A stretch of 64,000 nt of DNA from contig JAMLJC010000001.1 in the NCBI GenBank assembly GCA_023953845.1, positions 3,668,501 to 3,732,500 of the forward strand, read 5' to 3'. Of this stretch, positions 1 through 7,715 are shown one piece after another (position 1 is the first letter of the stretch; every line of letters starts with the position of its first letter). The notes under the pieces are model-generated. The model worked only from the letters and a program-made list of their open reading frames with translations. It had not been told where the DNA came from and ran no database searches. A program made the position numbers and the translations under genes. The DNA comes from Rhizobiaceae bacterium (lineage in GTDB: Bacteria > Pseudomonadota > Alphaproteobacteria > Rhizobiales > Rhizobiaceae).

Positions 1-123
1 GACCACTTCGAGACCAGCCCCGACGAGATCAACTGGGGCCATGTCGGCACCCTGAACCACTACCGCGCCAAGCTGCGCGAGATCACCGACATGGCCTTCA
101 GCGAAGGCGAACACGCCGAGTAA
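1..123 (+). CDS. C-terminal end of an unrecognised element-borne protein
   Basis: The reading frame is open from the window edge for 40 codons and ends in TAA. The residual peptide begins DHFETSPDEINWGHVGTL, is rich in acidic residues and ends in GEHAE. I do not recognise a family. It runs in the same direction as the DUF3489 gene that follows after 90 bp. A GC-rich hairpin (145-150 pairing with 155-160, loop GACT) lies just downstream and may end its transcript, although there is no T-run. Confidence 0.6.
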   Translation, partial: DHFETSPDEINWGHVGTLNHYRAKLREITDMAFSEGEHAE

Positions 124-213
124 GACGACCCGCTTCTGGTCCCGCCCGCCGACTGGCGGGCTCGACCTAGTAGAAGGGCCCGCATTCCGCGCGCCCCGAT
201 ACGGGAGACGACG

Positions 214-786
214 ATGACCAAGCTTTCCGATACCCAAGCCCTGATCCTGAGCGCCGCCGCCCAGCGGCCCGAGCACATCGTCCTGCCGCTGCCCGACAGC
301 CTGCGCGGCGGGGCCGCCGCCAAGGTGGTGGGCGCGATGCTCGCCAAGGGCCTCCTGCAGGAGGTCGACGCCGACCTGCGCAAGGGCGAACCCGTCTGGC
401 GCGAGACCGGCGACGGCCACGGCGTCACACTGATCGCCACCGACGCAGGGCTTGCCGCCATCGGGATCGAGCCTGAGGACGCGAACACCGCGCCAACGGG
501 CGCGACGGACGCGCCGACCCACGAGCCCGCGCCAGACACGCCCACCGAGACCGAGCCCGCGCCCAAGACGCGCACGCCGCGCGAGGGCACCAAGCAGGCG
601 ACCATGATCGCCATGCTGCGCGCGCCGGACGGCGCGACCATCAAGGAGATCATGGTCGCGACGGGCTGGCAGTCGCACACGGTGCGCGGCGCGATGGCCG
701 GGGCGCTGAAGAAGAAGCTCGGGCTCGAGGTGACCTCGGAGAAGGTCGAGAACCGGGGGCGCGTGTACAAACTCCCTGCCGCCTGA
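214..786 (+). CDS. DUF3489 domain protein, winged-helix-like
   Basis: This is a 190-residue protein. An N-terminal part (about 1-85) looks like a helical DNA-binding fold, a Pro/Thr/Glu-rich linker follows (about 88-125), and the C-terminal DUF3489 region (about 127-188) contains KQATMIAMLRAPDGATIKEI and the GWQSHTVRGAMAG stretch typical of the family. Proteins of this family are common in alphaproteobacterial prophages and integrated elements, and a DNA-binding regulatory role is inferred from the fold only. GGGAG at 205-209 sits well before the ATG. It faces the long leftward gene cluster. Confidence 0.85.
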   Translation: MTKLSDTQALILSAAAQRPEHIVLPLPDSLRGGAAAKVVGAMLAKGLLQEVDADLRKGEPVWRETGDGHGVTLIATDAGLAAIGIEPEDANTAPTGATDAPTHEPAPDTPTETEPAPKTRTPREGTKQATMIAMLRAPDGATIKEIMVATGWQSHTVRGAMAGALKKKLGLEVTSEKVENRGRVYKLPAA

Positions 787-839
787 CGCACCGGACCCCG
801 ACAAGTTGATGGCCGCCGTCCCGCCGGGGCGGCGGTCGA

Positions 840-1064
840 TCATCTGGCGCTCCGCATCCGGATCGCCTCGAACACCCGCCGCAGGGCGAAGGAACGCGCT
901 ATCGACACGATGGTGAAGATGGCGCCCATCTTCAGGTTCTGCGCCAGCGTCGTATGCAGCCCGAAGACCGGGAAGATCAGGATCTGCGTCACTACCGCGA
1001 CGCCGTAGCCGACCATCACGTTGGCGACGGATTCGACCAGAGACATGGTGCGCGACTGCTTCAT
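840..1064 (-). CDS. DUF7220-like small membrane protein
   Basis: The 74-residue protein has two hydrophobic segments (about 12-34, VANVMVGYGVAVVTQILIF, and about 45-60) and a basic C-terminus (RRVFEAIRMRSAR). It resembles small membrane proteins (DUF7220) often placed at the end of phage replication and modification clusters; the function is unknown. Its ATG (1064-1062) forms an ATGA overlap with the stop of the alternative reading frame of the methyltransferase gene upstream, while the methyltransferase frame itself stops at 1074. It is the last gene of the leftward cluster. Confidence 0.7.
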   Translation of the reverse strand: MKQSRTMSLVESVANVMVGYGVAVVTQILIFPVFGLHTTLAQNLKMGAIFTIVSIARSFALRRVFEAIRMRSAR

Positions 1065-2167
1065 GTCGCAGCCTCATCCATCGGCCAGCAAATCAGCCGC
1101 GAGAGTTCGCAGCGCATGCGCCGCAACCAGCGGGACCACTCCGTTGCCACAGAGCCGAAGCCGGTCCACCCGGTGGGCCAGCCCATCAGCGCCTCGACGA
1201 ACAGCGGGTTCAAGGTCCGGCGCGGCTCGGAGGCATCGCTCCCAGCCATCGACGTCACCAGGACCTGGCGGCCAAGCAGGCCGTTCACCGGCGTGTTGGC
1301 AAGGCTCGTCGCGCCATCCTTGTGATCGCGGGCCGTCGGCGTCATCCACATCCCAGCCAAATGGGTCAGGTCCGCTGTCCGCCGATTGCCCGCGCTCGGC
1401 TTGCACCCATCGTTCGCCATCGGCGTGGGCCACATTGCGGCCGTCGTCGCGAGGTTCATGCCGTGCTGCCCCGCGGCCTGCGATGGCGTCGGTTTGGTCT
1501 GCCGGTTCTCGTTGGCGCTGGCCCTTGGCGTCGGCCAGAGCCGCAGCAGTTCCGTCCGGTTCCCGCCACTCGAGCGGGTGCCAGAGCAGGCGCGCGGGGT
1601 CGGCCAGTTCGTCCCCCTCGCGGATGGCGAGAATGAAGAGGCGCTCGCGCTTGTGCGGCGCGCCGACTTCCGCCGCCGTGAAGAGGCCTGCCGCAAGGCG
1701 GTAGCCCATTCCGACCAGTCCGCTGGCGACTTCGGGGAAGCCGAGGCGGAGATGATGGGCGACATTCTCGAGGAAGACGAAGGGCGGTTCGACCTCGCCG
1801 ATGATGCGGGCGACATGGGGCCAGAGGTGGCGCGGGTCGTCCGCGCCCCGGCGTTTGCCCGCGACGGAGAATGGCTGGCACGGATAGCCCGCAGTGACGA
1901 TGTCCACCGCGCCGCGCCACGGGCGGCCGTCGAAGGTTCCAACGTCGTCCCAGACAACAGCCTGATCCAGGGACGCGTCTTCCATCCGCGCCACGAGAGT
2001 GGCTGCAGCGAAGGTTTCCCGTTCGACATGGCCCACAGTTCGATATCCGGGCAAGGCGATGGTGAGCCCGAGGTCGAGTCCGCCAGCGCCGGAGCAGAGG
2101 GAGAGGCCGAAGAGGCATGCGTTTCCGGCTCCGGAAGCGTGTCCGGAGGAAGGTAAAGCCAGGTCAT
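1061..2167 (-). CDS. Possible overprinted protein in a second frame of the methyltransferase gene (W-P-T-P repeat type)
   Basis: A second leftward frame covers the whole methyltransferase gene, starting with an ATG 4 bp after that of the enzyme, and encodes 368 residues. It is rich in Ser, Arg and Trp and repeats WPTP or WMTP with similar flanks (about residues 206-300). It ends in a block containing LNPLFVEALMGWPTGWT, which I recall from uncharacterised phage proteins. Its TGA overlaps the ATG of the following gene in the classic ATGA arrangement, unlike the methyltransferase stop. High GC alone can keep shadow frames open, so translation is unproven. Confidence 0.3.
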   Translation of the reverse strand: MTWLYLPPDTLPEPETHASSASPSAPALADSTSGSPSPCPDIELWAMSNGKPSLQPLSWRGWKTRPWIRLLSGTTLEPSTAARGAARWTSSLRAIRASHSPSRANAGARTTRATSGPMSPASSARSNRPSSSSRMSPIISASASPKSPADWSEWATALRQASSRRRKSARRTSASASSFSPSARGTNWPTPRACSGTRSSGGNRTELLRLWPTPRASANENRQTKPTPSQAAGQHGMNLATTAAMWPTPMANDGCKPSAGNRRTADLTHLAGMWMTPTARDHKDGATSLANTPVNGLLGRQVLVTSMAGSDASEPRRTLNPLFVEALMGWPTGWTGFGSVATEWSRWLRRMRCELSRLICWPMDEAAT

Positions 2168-2171
2168 GCAT
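1074..2171 (-). CDS. C5-cytosine DNA methyltransferase
   Basis: This Dcm-type enzyme transfers a methyl group from SAM to cytosine C5 in DNA. The conserved motifs appear in order: I (LCSGAGGLDLGL), IV with the catalytic cysteine (GYPCQPFS), VI (LENV), VIII (HKRERLF) and a C-terminal motif X (CGNGVVPLVAAHALRTL). The variable region before motif X holds degenerate LAD/VAHAD/VDDAD repeats. ATG at 2171 lies just after the stop of the preceding methylase gene, so 365 residues is the likely length; an upstream ATG at 2243 would overlap that gene. No cognate restriction nuclease is seen, so this is probably a solitary phage-type enzyme for self-protection. A second frame over the same DNA is also open. 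Confidence 0.9.
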   Translation of the reverse strand: MHDLALPSSGHASGAGNACLFGLSLCSGAGGLDLGLTIALPGYRTVGHVERETFAAATLVARMEDASLDQAVVWDDVGTFDGRPWRGAVDIVTAGYPCQPFSVAGKRRGADDPRHLWPHVARIIGEVEPPFVFLENVAHHLRLGFPEVASGLVGMGYRLAAGLFTAAEVGAPHKRERLFILAIREGDELADPARLLWHPLEWREPDGTAAALADAKGQRQREPADQTDAIAGRGAARHEPRDDGRNVAHADGERWVQAERGQSADSGPDPFGWDVDDADGPRSQGWRDEPCQHAGERPAWPPGPGDVDGWERCLRAAPDLEPAVRRGADGLAHRVDRLRLCGNGVVPLVAAHALRTLAADLLADG

Positions 2172-2172
2172 G

Positions 2173-3543
2173 TCACGCGGCGGTCTTGCGCTTGCGCGCG
2201 GGTTCGGCGTCCGTTGCCGGAGGATCGGCCGGGGCGTCGGCATCGTCGCCGAGCCGCTCGGTTCTCACCTGCGCGAAGGTCCGCCCATCGCCATCGAGGA
2301 TCGCGGCGCGGCCGGTCTCGGCCTGCCAGCGTTCCACGGCGACATCGACATAGGCCGGGCTGATCTCCATCGCGAAGACGCGCCGGCCGTTGGCCTCGCC
2401 AGCCATGATCTGCGAGCCGGAGCCCGAGAACGGCTCGTAGCAGAGGCCGCCACGGGCGACGTGCTGGCGCATCGGGATGCCGAAAGCGTCCAGCGGTTTC
2501 GGCGTCGGGTGGTCCGGGCGCTCGTCCTTGGCGAAGGACGCCATCTCCCAGGTCGAGGGCAGCGTCTGCTCGGCGACCTTGGGTGGGCGGTTCGGGCGGC
2601 GCCAGCCCATGAAGCAGGGCTCGTGCTTCCAGAGGTAATGCGAGCGGGTCAAGACCCCGCGGTCCTTCACCCAGATGATCTGCTGATGGACGAAGGCCCC
2701 GGCCTTCTCCCAGCAGGCCTCGAGCATCGCCTGGCGACGCGAGGCGTGCCAGCAGTACCAGGCGGCGTCCTCGGCGATGGCCTCCGCCACGGCGGCCGCG
2801 ATGAAGCCGTCGTAGAGTTCCGCGCCCTGCGAACTGTCGTCCCAGGTCGTGCCGTAGGACGCCGACCAGTCCTTGTTCCGCGTCGGATGGTTCGAGCTGT
2901 CGTAATCCACGAGATACGGCGGATCGGTCGCGAACAGGATCGCCCGCTCGCCGTTCATCAGGCGGCGGACGTCCTCGTGGTTCGTGCTGTCCCCGCAGAG
3001 CAGGCGATGGTCACCGAGGATCCAGAGATCGCCCGTCCGCGACGCAGGATTGCGCGGGGGTTCGGGGATGGTCACCGGCGGCACGGAGCCCCCGGCGCCA
3101 CCTTCTTCCCCGTCGTCGTCCGCGACGTAGGCCAGCAGCTTGTCGAGTTCGCCGTCCGAGAAGCCGACCAGCGAAAGGTCGAAATCCTCGGCCAGCAGGT
3201 CGTTCAGTTCGGCCGAGAGCAGCGCCTCGTCCCAGGTGCCGAGCTCCGTCAGCTTGTTGTCCGCGATGCGGTACGCCCGGCGTTGCGCCTCGGTCAGGTG
3301 CCCGAGCACGATCACCGGCGCTTCTGTCAGTCCAAGCTGGGTTGCCGCCAGCACGCGCCCGTGGCCCGCGATCAACTCCCCGTCCTCGCCCACGAGGCAC
3401 GGCACGGTCCAGCCGAACTCCGCCATGCTGGCCGCGATCTTCGCGACCTGGTCCGCGCCATGCGCCTTCGCGTTCTTCGCGTAGGGCTGGAGGCGCGACA
3501 GCGGCCACGTCTCGATCGCGTCCGGGGCGAAGCTCAGCGTCAT
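2173..3543 (-). CDS. ParB-domain / N6-adenine (or N4-cytosine) DNA methylase fusion
   Basis: The 456-residue protein joins a ParB/Srx-like N-terminal domain (about 10-110, with GEDGELIAGHGRVLAA) to an amino-methyltransferase (about 180-430). The catalytic DPPY motif is seen in ATDPPYLVDY and the SAM-binding motif in EPFSGSGSQ, an order (DPPY first, FxGxG last) typical of beta-class enzymes. The C-terminus is Lys/Arg-rich. I chose the ATG at 3543, after a GAGGAA ribosome site, over an upstream start at 3615. Such fusions are frequent in phages and modify the element's own DNA. Its stop lies one base before the ATG of the C5 methyltransferase, implying coexpression. Confidence 0.9.
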   Translation of the reverse strand: MTLSFAPDAIETWPLSRLQPYAKNAKAHGADQVAKIAASMAEFGWTVPCLVGEDGELIAGHGRVLAATQLGLTEAPVIVLGHLTEAQRRAYRIADNKLTELGTWDEALLSAELNDLLAEDFDLSLVGFSDGELDKLLAYVADDDGEEGGAGGSVPPVTIPEPPRNPASRTGDLWILGDHRLLCGDSTNHEDVRRLMNGERAILFATDPPYLVDYDSSNHPTRNKDWSASYGTTWDDSSQGAELYDGFIAAAVAEAIAEDAAWYCWHASRRQAMLEACWEKAGAFVHQQIIWVKDRGVLTRSHYLWKHEPCFMGWRRPNRPPKVAEQTLPSTWEMASFAKDERPDHPTPKPLDAFGIPMRQHVARGGLCYEPFSGSGSQIMAGEANGRRVFAMEISPAYVDVAVERWQAETGRAAILDGDGRTFAQVRTERLGDDADAPADPPATDAEPARKRKTAA

Positions 3544-3944
3544 GGTGGGCAAGGTTCCTCGGTCGGGTGGATGCCGGTGGCTTCCGGACTCCGGATGCCG
3601 GGCTGGACTCCACACGGGGTCCAGCGGCTACCAGCGGTGTCCGGTCGGAATGCCAGCATTCATTGGTGTTTGCGCGCGGCGTGAGTGGATCCGGCTTCCG
3701 GGTGGCTTCCCAAAAATCCGGCCCTGTCGCTGGCGACGTCCCGCGCTTCGCCCGCCAGCATACGAATGTCGCCAGGAAGGAACCGGAAACTGCCGTGGGC
3801 TGGGACCCGGCCGGACCCTTGCTGGATGCCGGGGTCCAAGCAAAGGGGAGAGCGAGCCCTTCGGCGCACTCTCCCCATCTTGCCTTCGGAATAGCATGGA
3901 TCTGTTGCAGATGTCGAAGGAAAAAGTGTTGCAACACATTGGAG
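3544..3944. other. 400-bp intergenic spacer with palindromes
   Basis: I see no convincing gene here. The spacer holds several dyads: GCTGGAC (about 3610) pairing with GTCCAGC, GGGGAGAG (about 3845) pairing with CTCTCCCC, and a perfect 12-bp palindrome GTGTTGCAACAC at 3926-3937. On the minus strand that palindrome follows the stop of the DUF6362 gene and is followed by TTTTT, so it may be a weak terminator or a protein-binding site. The rest probably carries the promoter for the two DNA methylase genes, but no clear promoter hexamers stand out. Confidence 0.5.
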
Positions 3945-4325
3945 TCACTGCGCATTCAGGCGCGCAGCGATCTTGGTCAGTGCCAGCTGCCAGCGCCGCC
4001 ATGCGGTCGTGCGGTCGCAGCCGAGTTCGCCGCTGATCTGCTTCCACGGCACGCGGGCCGCGCGCGACCAGACGAGCTTGCGCTCCGCCTCCTCGATCCA
4101 GAGCACCCAATCGAAGGTCTGCTCGAGGCGGGTGATCGCGGCGGCAGAGGGCCAGACCCGCATCGGCTGGGGTTCCATCGCCGCGATCTCTCGGCTGGTC
4201 CGCACGATGTCGGGCCAGGTGTTGAAGTAGCCCTGCGCCTTGACCGGCGGCAGCTTGCGCAGGGTGCGGAACGCCTCCTCGAAATGATCGGCGACGCAGT
4301 CGGCGGTCCATTCGCGATCAGCCAT
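3945..4325 (-). CDS. DUF6362 family HTH protein
   Basis: The protein is about 126 residues from the ATG at 4325 (MADREW...). Its C-terminal half contains a helix-turn-helix-like stretch, PWKQISGELGCDRTTAWRRW, preceded by a Trp-rich helical region (FDWVLWIEEAERKLVW). Members are found in alphaproteobacterial phage elements; a DNA-binding or small-terminase-like role has been suggested by such HTH architecture but is not established. The start overlaps the end of the preceding 66-residue gene by 8 bp, which points to translational coupling. Confidence 0.8.
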   Translation of the reverse strand: MADREWTADCVADHFEEAFRTLRKLPPVKAQGYFNTWPDIVRTSREIAAMEPQPMRVWPSAAAITRLEQTFDWVLWIEEAERKLVWSRAARVPWKQISGELGCDRTTAWRRWQLALTKIAARLNAQ

Positions 4326-4518
4326 GACGCGCCTCCCTGTCGGAGGGGCGCGGGCCGTAGAGCTTCTCGCCGAGCTGGCGGACCAGTTCACGCTCGGGCC
4401 AGGTGAGGCGGTCGTCATCGGCGGAGACCGCGAGGACGCCCTGTTCCTGCCAGCCCTCGCGCTTGACCTGCTCGGGATCCCGGCGTCGGCCGCCGTAGCC
4501 GAGGGGATGCCACCTCAT
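4318..4518 (-). CDS. Small conserved-looking protein (66 aa), function unknown
   Basis: The peptide starts MRWHPLGYGGRRRDPEQV and contains LTWPERELVRQLGEKLYGPR. The ATG at 4518 follows a GGAGG ribosome site and forms an ATGA overlap with the stop of the RuvC-like gene; its own stop overlaps the DUF6362 start. Such tight packing on both sides strongly favours a real gene. I recognise no domain. Confidence 0.7.
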   Translation of the reverse strand: MRWHPLGYGGRRRDPEQVKREGWQEQGVLAVSADDDRLTWPERELVRQLGEKLYGPRPSDREARHG

Positions 4519-5054
4519 CCGACACCTCCCTGCGTCTCGATCGCCCAGAGCAGGATGGCGATGGCGTCGGCCTCGTTGTCGTCGGCGGGGCTGAAGCCGC
4601 GGGCGCGGACGGCGGCGACCATGGCGGCCTTGTCGGCGTTGCCCTTGCCCGAGGCGTGGCGCTTGATCGTGCCGACCGGGACGCCCTCGTAGGGCACGCC
4701 GCGCAGCTCGGCCCATGCCGTCAGCGTGGCCATGAGCCCGCCGTAGATGTGGCTCGCGTCGGTGCCTGCGTGGCGGCGAACTTCCTCGAACCAGATGGCG
4801 GCGATAGGACCGGAGAGCCGGTCGATCTCGGTCAGCCAGTTGGTGAAGCGCAGATAGCGCATGCCGCCGCCGTCGAAGCGGCCGGGGCGCAGCGAGACGG
4901 TGCCGCTGGTGATCAGACCGTCATGGCCGCGGATCGCCCAGCCGGTCGAGGTGCCGAGGTCGAGCGCGAGGATGCAACGGTTGCGGGGCGTGTCGAGCGG
5001 CAGCGATTCAAACCTTGCGCCGTCGCAATTGGGGATCAGAGTCGGCTGAGCCAT
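4515..5054 (-). CDS. RuvC-like Holliday junction resolvase
   Basis: The 179-residue protein has the RNase H-fold layout of RuvC-type resolvases: a first acidic strand (ILALDLGTSTGWAI), a central catalytic glutamate (IWFEEVRRH), and a C-terminal DNEADAIAILLWA helix with two acidic residues. The KRHASGKGNADKAAM loop is also typical. It would cleave branched DNA during replication or recombination of the element. I chose ATG 5054 because AAAGGAGA lies just upstream; the longer in-frame extension runs through the structured spacer and has no family similarity. It is the first gene after the dyad-rich spacer. Confidence 0.85.
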   Translation of the reverse strand: MAQPTLIPNCDGARFESLPLDTPRNRCILALDLGTSTGWAIRGHDGLITSGTVSLRPGRFDGGGMRYLRFTNWLTEIDRLSGPIAAIWFEEVRRHAGTDASHIYGGLMATLTAWAELRGVPYEGVPVGTIKRHASGKGNADKAAMVAAVRARGFSPADDNEADAIAILLWAIETQGGVG

Positions 5055-5393
5055 GATGAGTCTCCTTTGCCGGGGCCTGTGGTGGTGGAAGACGACGGCG
5101 GTCTGGTGCTTGGCGGTACGGGGCCGCCGTCGTCGGACGGGGAAGCACAACTGGCCGTCACGGCGGCGCGCGCGGCTGGCCCGGACGTATGGGAGGAGTG
5201 GCCAACCCTGTGGGGTGGCCCTCCCATACGTAGTATGGGGGTTTGACACCTAACTGTTCCGGGGATGACAAGTAGCTGAAATCATTGGGGAATAAGACTT
5301 CAGGAAGTCTTCGGGCATGAGTTAGGGACTTAACTCTTATTTGCCCGTAACCCCTTGATTTCGTTGAGTGCACAGTTGGCGCTGTCATATGAG
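5055..5393. promoter_or_regulatory. Dyad-rich spacer: candidate origin or control region
   Basis: No gene is supported in these 339 bp. Perfect inverted repeats found by eye are: an 11-bp stem 5091-5101/5124-5134, a 12-bp stem ACGTATGGGAGG 5185-5196/5220-5231, an 8-bp stem AAGACTTC/GAAGTCTT at 5294-5311, GAGTTA/TAACTC at 5319-5324/5331-5336 inside an outer GGGCA/TGCCC, and a 9-bp stem CATATGAGT 5386-5394/5403-5411 that spans the stop codon of the primase-helicase gene. The stretch 5240-5390 is clearly more AT-rich than its neighbours. It separates the primase-helicase gene from the RuvC-like gene. Confidence 0.5.
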
Positions 5394-7715
5394 TCAGGCC
5401 TCACTCATATGAGTTGGGTCGTCCTCCAGCCCCTCCGGGTAGACCCAGACGGCGGGGTTTTCGACCTGCAGGCAGAGCCCGGATTGGGGGCATTTGAAGT
5501 GGCTGGGCAGGACCGGACGGGCGGTCGTGGTGACCTCGCCGGTGTCCGGATCGACATGCTCCTCGGGCGCGCCGAACTGCATGCCTTCCACGCAGAGGTA
5601 GCCAAACCGGGACCGGGTGACGGGGAAGCCGAACCCCGAGGGGTCGCGCAGGAACTTCACGAAGCCCTTGGTCGCCAGCACGCTGAGGCGCTCGCGGATC
5701 GTGTGCTTGCTGCCCAGACCGCCCCGGTTCTCGAAGGTCTCGGCGAATTGCATCGCGGTGTAGAGGCGCTCGCTCGCCGCCTCATCCAGCAGCATGCCGA
5801 GGATTACATCGTGCTTGCGCAGCCGCTCGGCATCGAGTTTGGCGCCGACCTCCTTGCGCACCAGGCGCTCGTTCAGCGGGTTCAACTCGACCCACTCGCC
5901 CTTCACCTTGTCGATCAGCTTGCCCGGCAACGCGGGGCCGTTCCGCAGCTCGATCTCCAGCCTGCGGACACTGCTGTCCTCGTCGGGCCGGTGCATGAGC
6001 AGCCCCGAGGTGTAGAAACCGCGCAGCGCGCTGGCGCCGGAGAGCGCGAGGAAGGGATCGTCCTTGACCTGATGCTTGCTGGCCTTGCGGGTGTGGTGGG
6101 CGAGGATGACGCCCGCGTCCGGATTGACCGCCTCGCGCAGGAGCTCGACCCGGTCCTTCAGGAAGAACATCATGGCGGTGTTGTCGTTCTCGCCGCCGCC
6201 CTCGGGGCCGCCATCGAAGAGATTGCGGATCGGGTCGATGACGATGATGTCGGGCGGCGCATCGGGGAATGTGCCCCGGATCGCCTCGGCCGCACGGGCG
6301 ACGCCCTCCGCATCGAGCAGCAGCTTCAGCTTCGGCGTGGCGATGAAGGTGTCGCGCGCGGCGGCGATCACGGCGGCGGGCAGCGCGATCTGCTGCATGC
6401 GCTCGCGCAGGTAGTGATACTGGATCTCCGCCTGAAGGTAGAACACGCGCAGCGACCGGGGCGGCGTGAAGCCAAGGAACGGCACGCCAGCGGCCATGTG
6501 CACGAGCCAGCAGATCAGGAAGTCGCTCTTGCCGACTTTGGGCGCGCCGCCCAGCACCAGGAGCCCGCCCGGGGTCAGCACGCGGGGGCCGATGATGTCC
6601 TCGGGCATCGGGCTCGTGTCGTCGAGGAGCGCGCCGAGGCTGAAGGTCGGCAGCGGGCTGGCCGGGGCGTCGGCGTGGGCCGCGCGCAGGAGCGGCGGAC
6701 CGTTGCGCTTCACATGCAGCGCCCAGAGGCGTTCGGACTCGGCCTGCAGCCGATCGAGCGGCCAGGATGGGCGCAGCATGGCGGCGTTGTAGCCGCAGAT
6801 CGCCTCCCAGCCCGCGAAGGGGTCGAGGCGACCTTCGTGCACCAGGCGCACGTAGTGGCCGATGGCGGCGCTGGCCCCCTGGAACCGGGACCAGTCGTCG
6901 ACCGCGCCTTCGCGCACCGGCGTGGTGAGCACATAGTCGATGCCGGGCTTAGCCTGCGGGGACGAGACGTCGCTGGCGAAGCCCACGCCGGGCAGCGGCG
7001 GCATCTCGGCGACCTTTTCGGCGAAATCCGCCAGGTCCACCTCGACGTCGCGATGTTCGCGGATCTGCACAAGGCGCTGGTGACCATGCTTGTGATAGAC
7101 CGTGCCAGGCACCCGGATCGGCTGGTGCGCCGAGCGGAAATGCGTGTCGCCGCCGACTTTCACCGCGATCTCGCCGCGCAGGCGACAAAGGGTGACCAGA
7201 TCCTCGCCCTCGGCCGGTTCGGTCAGTTTCCACCAGACGTGCAGCTTGGCAGCACCCTCGGGCGTCCGCCCGCCGCTTTCGATGATCAGCGTCGGCGTTC
7301 CGATGTGGCGAGTGACATGGTCCAGCTTGGCCGGGATGTCGCCCGCGTCGAGATCCACGACGATGGCCTGCATCTGCAGCACATCGGCGGCGCGGGCCTG
7401 GCCCTGCTCGGCGACGGTGCCGGGGATGACATAGACGGCGGCGCCCTCGCGGTTCGCCCAGGCGGCGAAGGTCGCGAGTTTCCCCGGCGCGGTGTCGTCG
7501 GCGGGGATCCAGATGTTGTGCGGCTTGCCGTCCCGGCCCTGACCCTTGTCGACGAAGCCGCGCAGCGGGATCAGCCCCTCGCACCAGCTGAACACGGTGT
7601 CGAGGAACACGGCGATCTGCTCGGGGTCGGGGTCGCAACCGAACGGGTTCTCCGACGGCGGCCCGTCGTTGAAGTCCATCCACGGGTTGAAATGCAGGAT
7701 GCCGTCGTCGCTCAT
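5394..7715 (-). CDS. Primase-helicase: AEP-type primase fused to RepA/DnaB-like ATPase
   Basis: The 773-residue protein starts MSDDGILHFNPWMDF at ATG 7715, in an ATGA overlap with the nuclease gene. Residues about 95-210 resemble an archaeo-eukaryotic (RepB/PrimPol-like) primase, with the acidic VVDLDAGD, ESGGRTPEGAAKLHVWW and HFRSAHQPIRVPGT. A RecA-fold ATPase follows, with Walker A GGAPKVGKSD at about 389-398, Walker B IIVIDPIRNLF at about 489-500, and ILAHHTRK. The C-terminal region looks like a winged helix. This is the likely replicase initiator and helicase of the element. Confidence 0.85.
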   Translation of the reverse strand: MSDDGILHFNPWMDFNDGPPSENPFGCDPDPEQIAVFLDTVFSWCEGLIPLRGFVDKGQGRDGKPHNIWIPADDTAPGKLATFAAWANREGAAVYVIPGTVAEQGQARAADVLQMQAIVVDLDAGDIPAKLDHVTRHIGTPTLIIESGGRTPEGAAKLHVWWKLTEPAEGEDLVTLCRLRGEIAVKVGGDTHFRSAHQPIRVPGTVYHKHGHQRLVQIREHRDVEVDLADFAEKVAEMPPLPGVGFASDVSSPQAKPGIDYVLTTPVREGAVDDWSRFQGASAAIGHYVRLVHEGRLDPFAGWEAICGYNAAMLRPSWPLDRLQAESERLWALHVKRNGPPLLRAAHADAPASPLPTFSLGALLDDTSPMPEDIIGPRVLTPGGLLVLGGAPKVGKSDFLICWLVHMAAGVPFLGFTPPRSLRVFYLQAEIQYHYLRERMQQIALPAAVIAAARDTFIATPKLKLLLDAEGVARAAEAIRGTFPDAPPDIIVIDPIRNLFDGGPEGGGENDNTAMMFFLKDRVELLREAVNPDAGVILAHHTRKASKHQVKDDPFLALSGASALRGFYTSGLLMHRPDEDSSVRRLEIELRNGPALPGKLIDKVKGEWVELNPLNERLVRKEVGAKLDAERLRKHDVILGMLLDEAASERLYTAMQFAETFENRGGLGSKHTIRERLSVLATKGFVKFLRDPSGFGFPVTRSRFGYLCVEGMQFGAPEEHVDPDTGEVTTTARPVLPSHFKCPQSGLCLQVENPAVWVYPEGLEDDPTHMSEA

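Noticed and set aside
1999..3684. 561-codon rightward open frame
   Set aside because: Antisense of the ParB/N6 methylase gene, with no recognisable domain or ribosome site.
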